Assembly (NCBI GenBank): GCA_016793445.1
Contig: JAEUME010000014.1
Coordinates: 1-64,000, forward strand
Direction of reading: 5' to 3'
Length of the DNA stretch: 64,000 nucleotides
DNA from: Hyphomicrobium sp.
Lineage (GTDB): Bacteria > Pseudomonadota > Alphaproteobacteria > Rhizobiales > Hyphomicrobiaceae
A program made the translations under genes and the position numbers. Numbering within the stretch: position 1 is the stretch's first letter; each line of letters opens with the position of its first letter. Of this stretch, positions 44,701 to 54,202 are shown one piece after another. The notes under the pieces were generated by a model. It was not told where the DNA came from and did no database searches. It saw only the letters and a program-made list of their open reading frames with translations.

Positions 44701-47457
44701 ATTCGCTTGCCCACCCAGCCGCCCATCGACGCCCACCTCGCGTGCGACCGTCGTGACCTGATCGGCAAAGATCGCCAGCGTCTCGGTCATCGCGTTGATC
44801 GTTTCTGCGAGCGCCGCAACCTCACCTTTGGATTTGACGGTCAACTTCTGCTTGAGGTCGCCCTCCGCGACGGCTGTCACAACCTTGACGATACCGCGAA
44901 CCTGTTCGGTAAGGTTTGCAGCCATGATGTTCACTGTATCGGTAAGGTCTTTCCACGTTCCGGCAACGCCGGGCACGGCGGCCTGGCCGCCGAGCTTGCC
45001 CTCGGTGCCGACTTCGCGCGCCACGCGCGTCACTTCGGATGCGAAGGCATTGAGCTGATCCACCATCGTATTGATGGTGTTCTTGAGCTCCAGAATTTCG
45101 CCCTTCACATCGACGGTGATTTTACGTGACAGATCACCGCGAGCCACCGCCGTGGTAACTTCGGCGATATTGCGTACCTGCGTTGTGAGGTTGGCGGCAA
45201 GCAGATTGACGTTGTCGGTGAGGTCCTTCCATGTACCAGCGACACCCGGAACGACGGCTTGACCGCCGAGGCGGCCAAGAGTGCCAACTTCGCGTGCGAC
45301 ACGGGTCACTTCCGCCGCAAACGATCGCAACTGCTCTACCATTGTGTTAAGCGTTTCCTTGAGCAGCAGAATTTCACCGCGCACGTCGACCGTTATTTTC
45401 TTGGAAAGATCGCCATTTGCGATTGCTGTTGCGACTTCCGCGATGTTGCGGACCTGGGCTGTCAGGTTGCCCGCCATGAAATTCACGTTGTCGGTAAGAT
45501 CTTTCCATGTACCCGCGACGCCTGGAACTTGGGCCTGGCCTCCGAGCTTGCCCTCGGTGCCGACTTCGCGCGCCACGCGCGTCACTTCGGAAGCGAAAGC
45601 GTTGAGCTGATCGACCATCGTGTTGATGGTATTTTTGAGTTCGAGAATTTCGCCCTTCACATCCACCGTGATCTTGCGCGAGAGGTCTCCGCGCGCCACG
45701 GCTGTGGTCACCTCGGCGATATTGCGGACCTGTGCAGTGAGGTTTGACGCCATCGAATTGACGTTGTCGGTGAGGTCCTTCCATGTCCCAGCCACACCAG
45801 GGACTTGAGCCTGCCCGCCAAGCTTGCCCTCCGTGCCGACTTCCCGCGCGACGCGGGTCACCTCGCCGGCGAACGCATTCAGCTGGTCGACCATCGTATT
45901 GATGGTCTGCTTGAGTTCGAGGACTTCTCCACGGACGTCGACGTCAATTTTCTTCGAAAGGTCGCCGTTTGCGATGGCAGTGGAGACCTCGGCGATATCG
46001 CGGACCTGAGTCGTAAGATTGGAGGCCATCGAGTTGACACTGTCGGTGAGATCCTTCCAGGTGCCCGCCACGCCACGCACGTCAGCCTGGCCGCCGAGCC
46101 GGCCTTCCGTGCCAACCTCGCGCGCAACGCGCGTCACTTCGGAGGCGAACGCGTTAAGCTGGTCCACCATTGTATTTATCGTTTCTTTCAGGCGAAGGAT
46201 TTCGCCAGAAACGTTGACAGTGATCTTCTTTGACAAGTCGCCGCTTGCGATGGCTGTTGCGACTTCTGCGATATTGCGGACCTGGCCAGTGAGGTTGCCA
46301 GCCATCGAGTTGACGTTGTCAGTCAAGTCCTTCCACGTGCCGGCCACGCCGGGCACGACGGCTTGCCCTCCCAACTGGCCTTCCGTGCCGACTTCCCGGG
46401 CTACACGCGTGACTTCGGAGGCGAATGAGTTGAGCTGGTCGACCATCGTGTTGATGGTATTCTTGAGTTCGAGAATTTCGCCCTTCACGTCGACGGTAAT
46501 CTTGCGCGAAAGATCGCCGCGCGCCACAGCCGTCGTGACCTCGGCAATATTGCGAACTTGGGTCGTAAGGTTTGCAGCAAGCAGGTTGACGTTGTCGGTG
46601 AGATCTTTCCATGTCCCGCCGACGCCCGGCACCACGGCCTGACCGCCGAGACGTCCCTCGGTTCCCACTTCACGGGCGACGCGCGTGACCTCGGCGGCGA
46701 AAGAGCGCAACTGATCGACCATCGTATTGATGGCTTCCTTGAGCTGCAGGATCTCGCCGCGGACATCAACCGTGATTTTCTTTGAAAGATCGCCGTTCGC
46801 AACAGCTATTGTCACCTCGGAGATGTTGCGCACTTGGGCTGTCAGGTTTGAGGCCATGGAGTTGACGCTCTCGGTGAGGTCTTTCCATACTCCCGTTACC
46901 TCTCGAACCTGGGCCTGACCGCCCAGTTTTCCATCCGTGCCGACTTCGCGCGCAACTCGGGTCACTTCAGACGTGAACACCGACAATTGCTTGATCATCG
47001 TGTTCACGATCGTGGCTGACCGCAAGAATTCGCCTTGCAAAGGCCGTCCATCGACATCAAGCCGCATCGGCTGGAGCAGATCGCCGCGCGCTACCGCCTC
47101 GATCGTGCGCGTTACCTCCGTTGTGGGCCAGAGCAGGTCGTCAATGAGAGCATTTACAGACTCTTCCATGTCCGCCCAAGCTCCGGTGGCCAGTCCCAGA
47201 TTAATCCGCTGACGCGTGCGTCCTTGTTTTCCGACAACGACGCCGACGCGTTCCAGTTGAGCCGCCATTTGCTGATTGGCTGTCACGATCTGGTTGAAGA
47301 TATCGCTGACCTTCCCCAATACGCCGTCCCATTCGGCCGGCAAGCGTGCAGAAAAGTCGCCGTCCCGGACAGCTTGCAGTGCTTGAGCAAGAATCAGGTG
47401 TTCTGGCTGAGCGGGGCTTTTCGAGATCACGGCTCCAGCATCAATTTCATCGGACAT
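41758..47457 (-). CDS. Giant cytoplasmic hybrid histidine kinase with nine 92-aa HAMP-type repeats and three receivers
   Basis: A 1899-aa protein without membrane segments. It has a long array of HAMP-type units (about residues 20-1000) with nine copies of an LGGQA-centred repeat at an exact 92-residue period (first near residue 177, last near 913), a GAF domain (about 1010-1160), a coiled coil, a HisKA domain (H near 1237 in MSHELRTPL), an ATPase domain (GTGLGLAIS), and receivers with phospho-Asp near 1559, 1682 and 1829. It resembles fungal group III/Nik1-type and bacterial multi-HAMP kinases that sense osmotic or other stress. The start at 47457 has GGGGGA upstream. It is preceded by a stress-sigma-type promoter and followed by an HWE kinase gene. 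Confidence 0.9.
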   Translation of the reverse strand: MSDEIDAGAVISKSPAQPEHLILAQALQAVRDGDFSARLPAEWDGVLGKVSDIFNQIVTANQQMAAQLERVGVVVGKQGRTRQRINLGLATGAWADMEESVNALIDDLLWPTTEVTRTIEAVARGDLLQPMRLDVDGRPLQGEFLRSATIVNTMIKQLSVFTSEVTRVAREVGTDGKLGGQAQVREVTGVWKDLTESVNSMASNLTAQVRNISEVTIAVANGDLSKKITVDVRGEILQLKEAINTMVDQLRSFAAEVTRVAREVGTEGRLGGQAVVPGVGGTWKDLTDNVNLLAANLTTQVRNIAEVTTAVARGDLSRKITVDVKGEILELKNTINTMVDQLNSFASEVTRVAREVGTEGQLGGQAVVPGVAGTWKDLTDNVNSMAGNLTGQVRNIAEVATAIASGDLSKKITVNVSGEILRLKETINTMVDQLNAFASEVTRVAREVGTEGRLGGQADVRGVAGTWKDLTDSVNSMASNLTTQVRDIAEVSTAIANGDLSKKIDVDVRGEVLELKQTINTMVDQLNAFAGEVTRVAREVGTEGKLGGQAQVPGVAGTWKDLTDNVNSMASNLTAQVRNIAEVTTAVARGDLSRKITVDVKGEILELKNTINTMVDQLNAFASEVTRVAREVGTEGKLGGQAQVPGVAGTWKDLTDNVNFMAGNLTAQVRNIAEVATAIANGDLSKKITVDVRGEILLLKETLNTMVEQLRSFAAEVTRVAREVGTLGRLGGQAVVPGVAGTWKDLTDNVNLLAANLTTQVRNIAEVTTAVARGDLSRKITVDVKGEILELKNTINTMVDQLNAFASEVTRVAREVGTEGKLGGQAAVPGVAGTWKDLTDTVNIMAANLTEQVRGIVKVVTAVAEGDLKQKLTVKSKGEVAALAETINAMTETLAIFADQVTTVAREVGVDGRLGGQANVPGASGTWKDLTGNVNLLAENLTNQVRAIAEVATAVTTGDLTRSIQVEARGEVAELKDYINTMIGNLRLTTERNNEQDWLKTNLARFTSMLQGQRDLATVGRKLLSELVPLVNAQQGVIYQMTNESEGQLRLLAQYASENERGFVPVLPLGTGLIGQCAVDKKRIVIRELPIDVTPIDAGLLKALPKSVIVFPVMFEEQIKAVISLASLHDFEQAQLTFLEQLTSNIGIVLNSIEATMQTEELLTQSQNLAAELQAQQAELQQTNEQLEQKAQQLAERNVEVERKNEEIDQARRAIEEKASELTLTSRYKSEFLANMSHELRTPLNSILILGQQLTDNPDRNLTERQVEYARTIYAAGSDLLNLISDILDLSKIESGTVSVEAEEVYFTSLLESVARPFRHEAERRHVSFDLALDGDLGRTIYTDSKRLQQVLKNLLSNAFKFTADGRVSLGVRMARSGWSPDSPTLAEAPVVVAFAVHDTGIGISPEKQKLVFEAFQQADASTSRKYGGTGLGLAISRELSHLLGGEITLESEPGVGSTFTLYLPLRYSEPASVPARQVRASGKTTELSAAHDHEVERIEDDRDTLKPGDKLLLIVEDDPNFARILINVARSLDFKVIVTGRGSEALSLAADHNPTAISLDIFLPDMLGWTVLSHLKRNPLTRHIPVQITTLDDDRQHGLSRGAYAFVSKPSSVQDLTSALQRVMSFAATPAKRLLVVEENAAERRSIAELLGHDDIELTTAEDGNSALERLRTQPIDCVVLDLSLPDMSGFAVLEAMYRDAALAEIPVVVFTGRALTPEEHQHVGAMARRVVVKGVESPERLLDETSIFLHRVISELPITKQNLISRLHASNDILAGRTVLVVDDDPRNIFALSSVLERCNMRVLTANTGREAIELLEATQDTAIVLMDIMMPEMDGYQTMMQIRTNPKHSRLPIIALTAKAMKGDREKCLEAGASEYLAKPVDTDQLLSVLRMWIHR
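44510..46990 (-). repeat. 276-bp in-gene tandem repeats encoding the HAMP array
   Basis: Nine units of 92 codons each repeat in phase. Units fall into types: some carry [18 protein letters not shown], others [18 protein letters not shown], in partly alternating order. DNA copies differ mostly at third positions, so the expansion is not recent. Confidence 0.85.
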
Positions 47458-47525
47458 ACTATCCCCCGAAACGCACTCCCCGAGGGTGAGGCGCATACGT
47501 TCACGATCCTGGCTGACCGGTGCCG

Positions 47526-47550
47526 AACGAAAGCCGCCCAATTAAGTTCC
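47526..47550 (-). promoter_or_regulatory. Predicted EcfG-type promoter of the giant kinase
   Basis: On the minus strand GGAAC (47550-47546) and CGTT (47529-47526) are separated by 16 bp, the alphaproteobacterial general-stress sigma consensus, about 70 bp upstream of the start codon at 47457. Confidence 0.7.
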
Positions 47551-47760
47551 AATAGTCGGCCAGAAAAATTTTGCGGTTCGGCAATCGTGGACCGGAGTAC
47601 GACGCGGCCGCGGCCACTTGGATCGCCGGTATGCTGTCAAATGACGGCGTTGGCGGCATCGCGTTTCGTGAACGCATTCAATAGAAAGTGCAGCCGCTGT
47701 TGCACGCTAAAAGGAGGCCAAAGCAGTAATCGCAACGCCTTTGGAGCAAATTCTCCGAGC

Positions 47761-47785
47761 GGAACTAATGCAGCCCCCTGCCGTT
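47761..47785 (+). promoter_or_regulatory. Predicted EcfG-type promoter of the 57-aa gene
   Basis: GGAAC (47761-47765) and CGTT (47782-47785) are separated by 16 bp, 34 bp before the ATG at 47819. This matches the general-stress sigma consensus and mirrors the divergent kinase promoter. Confidence 0.7.
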
Positions 47786-47818
47786 TACTTTGTGTTCAAT
47801 GTCCAACAGGAGTTCGAG

Positions 47819-47992
47819 ATGAGCAACAACGACCGGCAGCAACAGGGCGGCCAGCATCAATCCGACGAGCGTCGTGACCCCAACAAGCAGCAGACCCAAG
47901 AAGGCGGCAAGAACAAGCAACAGGGCGGCGCTCCCGACCAGAACGAGAGGAGCCCCGACAAGTCGAAGGGCGGCTCGGACCAGCGCCAGTGA
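47819..47992 (+). CDS. 57-aa disordered hydrophilic stress-type protein
   Basis: A 57-aa protein made almost only of Gln, Asn, Asp, Glu, Lys, Arg, Ser and Gly, hence intrinsically disordered, similar to other small hydrophilins induced by stress. AGGAG lies 6 nt before the ATG at 47819. It has its own EcfG-type promoter and an excellent terminator. Longer upstream in-frame starts would add residues encoded within the promoter and are unlikely. Specific role unknown. Confidence 0.75.
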   Translation: MSNNDRQQQGGQHQSDERRDPNKQQTQEGGKNKQQGGAPDQNERSPDKSKGGSDQRQ

Positions 47993-48229
47993 AATTCCGA
48001 AAATGCAAGGCAAAAGGCTCACGAGGTCTCCTCGTGAGCCTTTTTGTGTCGATACGCGACGGGAACGCCGGGTGCACTTGAAAACTCCAAGCGGGCGTGA
48101 AGAGCACATGTGCCTTTACGTTACGTGCTGGCTGTTGGAGACATTGTTCCGGCTTGGTGGACGCAAGTCCTGCGATGCGAGCAATCTTGCAGGCAACTGG
48201 ACGAAACGGAGCGAGCAAGGGCCCTTGTA
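47993..48229. other. Spacer between the 57-aa gene and the YbhR-like gene
   Basis: 237 bp, containing the terminator above; otherwise no feature recognised. Confidence 0.4.
48012..48045 (+). terminator. Rho-independent terminator after the 57-aa gene
   Basis: A 15-bp perfect stem (48012-48026 with 48030-48044), TCT loop and a T5 run. The A-tract on the 5' side may allow bidirectional use. Confidence 0.9.
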
Positions 48230-49336
48230 TCACGCCACCTTGCGGCGAAACATCCATGCGGCCGTCGTCATGGTGACCACAGCCACGAGCGCCATTGGCC
48301 AGATGCGTTGGGCAACCAACCAGAACGGCATATCGCGCAGGAAAACACCGCGAATGATCACCAGCATGTGAGTCAAAGGATTTATGGAAGCCAAAGGCTG
48401 CAACCACGAAGGCATGTTCTGAACGGGCGACGAGAAACCGGAGAGCATCATCACGGGCATCATGGTCACCATGATGCCCATCATCGCCTGTTGCTGGTTG
48501 GAGACCAGGGACGAGATGAAGAGTGCTACGCCCACGACTGAAATCAGGAAGACCGTGAGTCCGGCGAATAGCACCAGAACAGAACCTGTAATTTGGATTC
48601 CAAATCCATAAACGACAATCAGTGTCATGATCGCGCATTGCGCCAACCCGACCATGAGGCCGGGTACGGCCTTGCCGACGATGATCTCAAGCGGCTGCAG
48701 CGGTGAAACGAGCAATTGCTCGAACGTGCCGAGTTCCTGCTCGCGTGCGACGGACATGCCAACAATCATGAGCACCATGGACATCGGCAACGTCGCGATG
48801 AGGATCGGCACCATCGCCGCGCGATACTCACGATTTACATTGTACCAGGAGCGATCGAGGATCTCGCTTGGCTGCGCAATCTCACTGCCAAGGCGCCAGT
48901 CAGTGGAGAATTGCGTCATGATTGTATTAATATAGTTATTGACCAATTGGGCACTGTTCGACTTGCGTCCGTCGAGCAGGATTTGGATATCGCCGCTCTC
49001 ACCGGCTGCGAGTTTCCTCGAAAAATCCTGTCCGATCCGGATAACCACCATCACCTCCTGGGCATCGATTGCGTCTCGCGCAGCCTGAAGGCTCGGATAC
49101 CGGCGTATTTCGGAAAATGCTGACGCACGCTCCAAGCGACTTACGAGGCTCACGGACGCGGCTCCCCAATCGTCGTTGATCACGCCGATCGGCACGTTGG
49201 AAACCTCGAGAGTTGCGGCAAAGGCGAACAGGAAGAACTGCAGGATCGGCGGTATGATCAATGCAACGCGGCCTCGGGGATCGCGGAATGCGGCGAGCAG
49301 CTCTTTGAGGATCAGGGCGGCAAGGCGAGTCCACAT
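48230..49336 (-). CDS. ybhR: ABC-2 type permease, YbhR-like
   Basis: A 368-aa ABC-2 permease: one N-terminal membrane helix (about residues 24-45), a periplasmic domain and five helices in the C-terminal half. Length (368 aa) and gene order match YbhR of the CecR-controlled YbhGFSR exporter. It forms a heterodimer with the neighbouring permease. It is the last gene of the operon. Substrates of this class include drugs and cations; the real one here is unknown. Confidence 0.8.
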   Translation of the reverse strand: MWTRLAALILKELLAAFRDPRGRVALIIPPILQFFLFAFAATLEVSNVPIGVINDDWGAASVSLVSRLERASAFSEIRRYPSLQAARDAIDAQEVMVVIRIGQDFSRKLAAGESGDIQILLDGRKSNSAQLVNNYINTIMTQFSTDWRLGSEIAQPSEILDRSWYNVNREYRAAMVPILIATLPMSMVLMIVGMSVAREQELGTFEQLLVSPLQPLEIIVGKAVPGLMVGLAQCAIMTLIVVYGFGIQITGSVLVLFAGLTVFLISVVGVALFISSLVSNQQQAMMGIMVTMMPVMMLSGFSSPVQNMPSWLQPLASINPLTHMLVIIRGVFLRDMPFWLVAQRIWPMALVAVVTMTTAAWMFRRKVA

Positions 49337-49338
49337 GG

Positions 49339-50475
49339 CTAGTCGAGCCTTTGGGGCGTATTCAAAGCCGTCAGCGTAAATAATACCGCGCTCATGAACG
49401 CGAGAACAAGCGTCGCTGGCACAAGCACTGTCGCGATGTCGCCTGCCAGGAAGATCGTGCTCAGTCCACGGACGTAGTAGCCGGCAGGCACGACCTTCGC
49501 GACGGCCCGCAGCACCGCAGGCATGCTCGCAACCTCAAAGAGAAATCCGGAGAAGTAGAGTCCAGGCAGGAACGCAACCAGCATTGCGAGCTGACTTGCA
49601 ATGAATTGGGTGCGCGCCACGGTCGAGATGAGCAGGCCGATACCGAGCGCTACGGCGAGGAAGACGGCGGTGAAGCCGATGAGCGTGAGAAGCGAGCCGC
49701 GTAACGGGATGTGAAACACGTAGCGGGAGGCCACGACACACACGCCCATGGCGCAAAGGCCGAGAACGAAGTTCGGCACCAGTTTGCCGATCATAAACTC
49801 GTGGATGCCGACCGGCGTGGCAAGAAGGGCCTCCATCGTCCCGCGCTCCCACTCGCGAGAGACAACAAGCGCGGTCAATAACGACCCGATCATCATCATG
49901 ATCAGCGAGATCGATCCTGGCACCAGGAATCGGCGGCTTTCGAGTTCGGGGTTGAACCAGAACCGTTGATTGACCGAGATCTGGCCTGGCATCCGCGCGT
50001 TCTGAGAGATGTTCCTCTGCGCCTGCCAGACTGCCCAGGTGCCCCGGATGTAGCCGCTGGCAAGCGCAGCAGTGTTGGGATCGCTGCCGTCGGTGATAAC
50101 CTGAATAGCTGCCGTATCCCCGCGTGCAAGACGCTCGGAGAGATCGCCCGCCAGCACGACGATGCCGTTCAGACGGCCGGCCGAAAGCTGATCGATGAAC
50201 TGGCGTCTGTCGGTTGCCCGCTGCACCTCAAAATAGGGCGTGTTCGACAATGACGCGACGAACCATTCCGTTTCCGGCGTGGGCTCCTCGATAATCAGAC
50301 CGATTTTCAGTCGCGTGGCGTCGAACGATATGCCAAACCCGAACAGGAACAGAAGCAGCGCCGGCAGCACAAAAGCGACTACGAAGCTCGACGGGTCGCG
50401 CGTGACCTGCAGTGTCTCTTTCCAGATCAGGGCCCGTATGCGGCGAAGACTTCCCGTATCATCTTTCCTGGTCAT
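49339..50475 (-). CDS. ybhS: ABC-2 type permease, YbhS-like
   Basis: A 378-aa ABC-2 permease with the same topology as its neighbour (N-terminal helix about residues 30-50, periplasmic domain, five C-terminal helices). Length and place between the double ATPase and the second permease match YbhS. Starts within the ATPase stop (4-nt overlap, 50472-50475) and ends 2 nt before the next gene starts. Confidence 0.8.
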   Translation of the reverse strand: MTRKDDTGSLRRIRALIWKETLQVTRDPSSFVVAFVLPALLLFLFGFGISFDATRLKIGLIIEEPTPETEWFVASLSNTPYFEVQRATDRRQFIDQLSAGRLNGIVVLAGDLSERLARGDTAAIQVITDGSDPNTAALASGYIRGTWAVWQAQRNISQNARMPGQISVNQRFWFNPELESRRFLVPGSISLIMMMIGSLLTALVVSREWERGTMEALLATPVGIHEFMIGKLVPNFVLGLCAMGVCVVASRYVFHIPLRGSLLTLIGFTAVFLAVALGIGLLISTVARTQFIASQLAMLVAFLPGLYFSGFLFEVASMPAVLRAVAKVVPAGYYVRGLSTIFLAGDIATVLVPATLVLAFMSAVLFTLTALNTPQRLD

Positions 50476-52205
50476 GCGGCCGCCTTTTCGCCTGTCTTGT
50501 TTTGGGCCTCCACCAGGGCGATGAAGGCGTCCTCCAACGTCGGATTGGGAAGGGCCTCCGATTTGACGGACGCTTGCAGAGCCTCAGGCGTGTCGAGGGC
50601 AATACACATGCCGCGATTGATAAGAGCGACGCGGTCGCAATACTCGGCTTCCTCCATGAAGTGGGTAGTGACCATTACGGTCACACCACGATCCACCATG
50701 GCATTGATGAAGCTCCAGAACTCGCGCCGCGTAAGCGGATCGACACCTGACGTGGGCTCGTCGAGAAACAGCACCGGAGGCTCGTGCATGATGGCAGCTG
50801 CCAGCGCGAGGCGCTGTTTGAAGCCGAGAGGCAGGCTCCCGGCGTTGTTTGCGAGGTGGGATGTAAGATCGAATGCCGCGATCACCCGCTCGACCGCCGC
50901 ACGCTTCTTCGCCCCCGAAAGCCCATAGGCTCCAGCGAAGAACTCGAGGTTCTGGCGCACCGAGAGATCGCCATAGAGCGAGAATTTCTGCGCCATGTAG
51001 CCTAGCCGGTTGCGGGCCGCGGCGGGCGATTTGTAAAGATCAAGGCCGTCGACGTGGGCCGTGCCGGAGCTTGGCCGCAACAGCCCGCACATCATCTTGA
51101 AAGTTGTCGACTTGCCGGCGCCGTTAGGCCCAAGCAGCCCGAAAATCTCGCCTCGCTTGATCGAGAACGTAATATTGTCAGCGGCCGTGAAAGCGCCGAA
51201 ACGGCGCGTGAGCCCCTGGGCTTTCACAGGCGGGATATCATCGCTCACTTGCGCGGGTGACGTATCGAGCGGCAAGCTTCGCTTCGGTTGGCCGCCAAGG
51301 AGCGCGACGAAAGCGTCCTCGAACCGGGGTGCAACCGAGCTGATGTCAAGGTTTTGTGACGGCGACAATTCCTCGCTCGTGGGCGCTGCCGCCTCTTTAG
51401 CGATCACGAGCCGGACCGCTTCTCCCTGCAGCACGCCATCAATGATTTCCGGACGGCGGAGAGCGCTTGCGAGTAATCTGCGGCGGTCCGCGCCAGCCCC
51501 ACGCACATGGAAGACACGCCCGTCCATGGTCGCCGTCAACGCCTTCGGATCGCCCTCAAACAGGACCTTGCCCTCGTGGAGCACGATCACTTCCGCGCAG
51601 TTTTCGGCCTCGTCGAGGTAGGCCGTGCTCCAGATAACGCCAACACCCTCGTGGACCAGATCATAGACCATGCGCCAGAGTTCGCGGCGGGAGATCGGAT
51701 CGACGCCGACGCTCGGCTCATCGAGTAACAGAAGACGCGGTAATTTCAGCATCGCGCAGGCAAGGCCGAGTTTCTGTTTCATGCCGCCCGAAAGTCTTCC
51801 TGCGAGACGGTCCGTAAACCGCGCAAGGTCCGTGAACGTGAGCAGTCTGTCGAAGGTCGCTTTACGCTCGCTGAGTGCAATGCCTTTCAGTTCGGCGTAG
51901 AGAACGAGGTTCTCCATCACGGACAGGTCTTCGTAGAGGCCGAAGCGCTGCGGCATATATCCGATGCTGGCGTGAACGGCAGACGTCTCGCGAATAGTAT
52001 CGAGGCCGCAGACGTTGATGCGACCTTCGTTAGGGGTCAACAAAGCAGCGATGAGCCGGATTAACGTCGTCTTGCCGGCGCCATCTGGTCCAACGAGCCC
52101 CGTTACCTGCCCGGGCTTTATCGAAGCACACAACGTCGCAATCGCCGGCACTGAAGGGGCGCCAAAATGCTTGCTTACGTTCTCGATCGATACAAGTGGC
52201 GTCAT
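50472..52205 (-). CDS. ybhF: Double-NBD ABC transporter ATPase, YbhF-like
   Basis: A 577-aa protein with two ATP-binding domains in tandem. The first has GPDGAGKTT (about residues 38-46), LSGGMKQKLG and LLLLDEPSVGVD; the second has GPNGAGKST, a divergent signature (LPLGFKQRLALA) and LFLDEPTSGVD. The length equals E. coli YbhF (578 aa). It powers the two ABC-2 permeases. The second signature, lacking the SGG, suggests one asymmetric ATP site. It starts 6 nt after the HlyD-like gene's stop. Confidence 0.88.
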   Translation of the reverse strand: MTPLVSIENVSKHFGAPSVPAIATLCASIKPGQVTGLVGPDGAGKTTLIRLIAALLTPNEGRINVCGLDTIRETSAVHASIGYMPQRFGLYEDLSVMENLVLYAELKGIALSERKATFDRLLTFTDLARFTDRLAGRLSGGMKQKLGLACAMLKLPRLLLLDEPSVGVDPISRRELWRMVYDLVHEGVGVIWSTAYLDEAENCAEVIVLHEGKVLFEGDPKALTATMDGRVFHVRGAGADRRRLLASALRRPEIIDGVLQGEAVRLVIAKEAAAPTSEELSPSQNLDISSVAPRFEDAFVALLGGQPKRSLPLDTSPAQVSDDIPPVKAQGLTRRFGAFTAADNITFSIKRGEIFGLLGPNGAGKSTTFKMMCGLLRPSSGTAHVDGLDLYKSPAAARNRLGYMAQKFSLYGDLSVRQNLEFFAGAYGLSGAKKRAAVERVIAAFDLTSHLANNAGSLPLGFKQRLALAAAIMHEPPVLFLDEPTSGVDPLTRREFWSFINAMVDRGVTVMVTTHFMEEAEYCDRVALINRGMCIALDTPEALQASVKSEALPNPTLEDAFIALVEAQNKTGEKAAA

Positions 52206-52211
52206 GACGGG

Positions 52212-53243
52212 TTACTTCTCACTCGTCTGCAGATCGCCGAACGTCTTCTTGGCAGCCGTCGGAAGCACTGTGGCCGTCACAGGCATCCCCTGCCGCAAAA
52301 CGCCCGCAGGATCGTCAGCAACGAGGCGCATGCGGTACACCAGTGCAGTCCGCAGCTCGCGTGTCTCGACAGTTTTTGGAGTGAATTCCGCCGTGGTTGA
52401 TATGAAGCCGATGCGGCCCTTTATCAAAGGCACGCCTGGCGTGTCGGTTCGGATGGATACTTCCTGGCCGGGCGCGACACGGCCGAGATCAACCTCTGAA
52501 ACGTAGGTCCGAATCCAAACCGGCGAGGTGAGACTCAGCACGAACACCGTTTCGCCTGGATTGACGATGGCGCCGGCCTCGCGGACGCGCGTGAGAATGA
52601 TACCGGCATTGGGCGCAAACAGCTCAGCGTCGGCGAGCTGCCGCTCGGAAATCTGCAGGGCCGCTTCGCCATTTGCGAGCTGGGCTCGCGCCGCCTCGAT
52701 GTCCTCTTTACGGAACCCGGCCCTCATCAGGCCAAGACCCTGCCGTGCGGAGTTCAATTGAGCCTCGGCCTGAGTATGGGCGGCAAGCGCATCGTCGTAA
52801 GCCTTCTGCGTGCCGGTCGCGGACTTCAGGAGCTTTTCCGCGCGGCTCAACGTGATCTTGGCGTTTTCAACGGCAGACTCACGTTCCGCCACTGCCGCTT
52901 CGGCCTGTGCGATCTCTTCGGGGCGGTTGCCTGCTTCCATCTTTGCCAGATTGGCCTTCAACTGGTCACGCTGGGCTTTGATCTGGGCTATGGCGTCGGC
53001 GAAATAGACTTTGTCGAGGCTCGCCAATCTCTGCCCCGCCGTAACGGCGTCCCCCTCATCGACATCGAGCACCTGCAGCCGGCCGCCAACCTTGAATCCG
53101 AGATTGACTTGCCGCACCTCGACGTTGCCCTGCAGGACGAGATCGGAATTCGGAGCTGTTTGATGTGCCCACCACCATACGCCACCGGCGGCAGCCAGTC
53201 CGGCGATGGCAAGAACGATCAGGCGTGTGGATGTGTTTGCCAT
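52212..53243 (-). CDS. ybhG: HlyD-family membrane fusion protein, YbhG-like
   Basis: A 343-aa adaptor with one N-terminal membrane helix (about residues 8-26), a barrel-sandwich domain, a coiled-coil hairpin (about 80-190) and a beta-barrel. It lies between the TetR gene and the double ATPase gene, as ybhG does after cecR. It bridges the inner-membrane exporter to an outer-membrane channel that is not encoded here. Confidence 0.85.
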   Translation of the reverse strand: MANTSTRLIVLAIAGLAAAGGVWWWAHQTAPNSDLVLQGNVEVRQVNLGFKVGGRLQVLDVDEGDAVTAGQRLASLDKVYFADAIAQIKAQRDQLKANLAKMEAGNRPEEIAQAEAAVAERESAVENAKITLSRAEKLLKSATGTQKAYDDALAAHTQAEAQLNSARQGLGLMRAGFRKEDIEAARAQLANGEAALQISERQLADAELFAPNAGIILTRVREAGAIVNPGETVFVLSLTSPVWIRTYVSEVDLGRVAPGQEVSIRTDTPGVPLIKGRIGFISTTAEFTPKTVETRELRTALVYRMRLVADDPAGVLRQGMPVTATVLPTAAKKTFGDLQTSEK

Positions 53244-53246
53244 GGT

Positions 53247-53879
53247 TCAGGACCTTGAAGATCTCTTTGTTGCCGTCCTGGTCAGCACCTGACGATGAGC
53301 AGCAAGAAGCCCCTCCACATCGAGCGGCTCAATTCGCGAGAAAACACTTCCCCAGATCACCGCCAACACCATCGGCGCGAAGACGAGTTGCGGGAAGCGG
53401 GCGAGTTCATCAGACGAAAGCTCGCCCCTGCGATGGGCCGCCTGAGCGACGCGTCTCACAATTTCGGAACCTTTTGAGATCACCTCGCGGTGGTAGATCC
53501 TGGCAATACGTGGAAAACGCCGGCCTTCTGTAATCACGAGCCGGATCACCTCCTGGCGAGGCGTTCCGAGCACCTGGGTGCGGAACAATTCAAAGAGACC
53601 CTGCAAAAGACGATCGAGCGATAGCTCTGGTTCCCCCGTCAGTGCCTCCATCCTATCGAGAACCGGCGCCACCGCGCTGATTAGAAGCTGTTCGAACAGA
53701 TCTTCCTTGTCCTTGAACGAGAGATAGATCGTGCCTTTGGCGACACCGGCTTTTTCAGCGACGTCGTCGAGGCGGGCGGCAGCAAACCCATCCTCGGCAA
53801 AGATCTCGAGTGCCGCATCAAGGATTGCCTGACGGCGCTGAACGGCTGCTTCCTGGCGCTTGCTGGTTGATTTGCTCAT
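53247..53879 (-). CDS. TetR-family regulator, CecR-like
   Basis: A 210-aa TetR protein with an HTH near residues 20-65 (LDDVAEKAGVAKGTIYLSFKDKEDLF). It is the first gene of the exporter operon and is probably its repressor; the first-gene position and exporter type match E. coli CecR (YbiH), which controls ybhGFSR. The ATG at 53879 is preferred to an upstream TTG. The operator palindrome is at 53940-53957. Confidence 0.85.
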   Translation of the reverse strand: MSKSTSKRQEAAVQRRQAILDAALEIFAEDGFAAARLDDVAEKAGVAKGTIYLSFKDKEDLFEQLLISAVAPVLDRMEALTGEPELSLDRLLQGLFELFRTQVLGTPRQEVIRLVITEGRRFPRIARIYHREVISKGSEIVRRVAQAAHRRGELSSDELARFPQLVFAPMVLAVIWGSVFSRIEPLDVEGLLAAHRQVLTRTATKRSSRS

Positions 53880-54202
53880 GGGGCTCGCCGGCACGGGACG
53901 TGATGGTTTGAGACGAAATTGCAAGCCATGATAGTATAATGACTGTCTAGTCAGTCAATTTATGATTGATAACCTGCCATGCACAATTGGCGGTGCTTAA
54001 ACTTTCCGAATTTCGACGCGTCAAGTACGACAGCGTTGACGTCTTTACTGGCCTCGAAACCGGCCAACGTTCAAAGTATACGCTTTAAGTTTGGATTTCC
54101 AATAGTTCTAATCTATTGTTAAATAGACATTTTTTCTTGACGCGCGAGCTTATTAGATACACAAGCGGTGCATCATTTAGAGCTAGGAAGGAGGGCTATG
54201 AG
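53880..54202. other. Divergent regulatory region between the TetR-like gene and ftrA
   Basis: 323 bp, AT-rich near 54060-54150. It includes the TetR operator (53940-53957). I found no certain iron-responsive box for ftrABCD. Confidence 0.5.
53940..53957. promoter_or_regulatory. TetR operator upstream of the exporter operon
   Basis: TGACTGtCTAGtCAGTCA is palindromic apart from two T positions, lying about 60 bp upstream of the TetR start, a usual position for autoregulation. Confidence 0.7.

Larger units (their letters stand above)
47458..47818. other. Divergent regulatory region between the giant kinase and the 57-aa gene
   Basis: 361 bp containing both stress-type promoters (47526-47550 minus, 47761-47785 plus). 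No gene is seen between them. Confidence 0.6.

Noticed and set aside
44510..46990. Regularly spaced repeats resembling a CRISPR array
   Set aside because: The 276-bp repeats are in frame inside a coding gene and have no unique spacers; they encode HAMP-type units.
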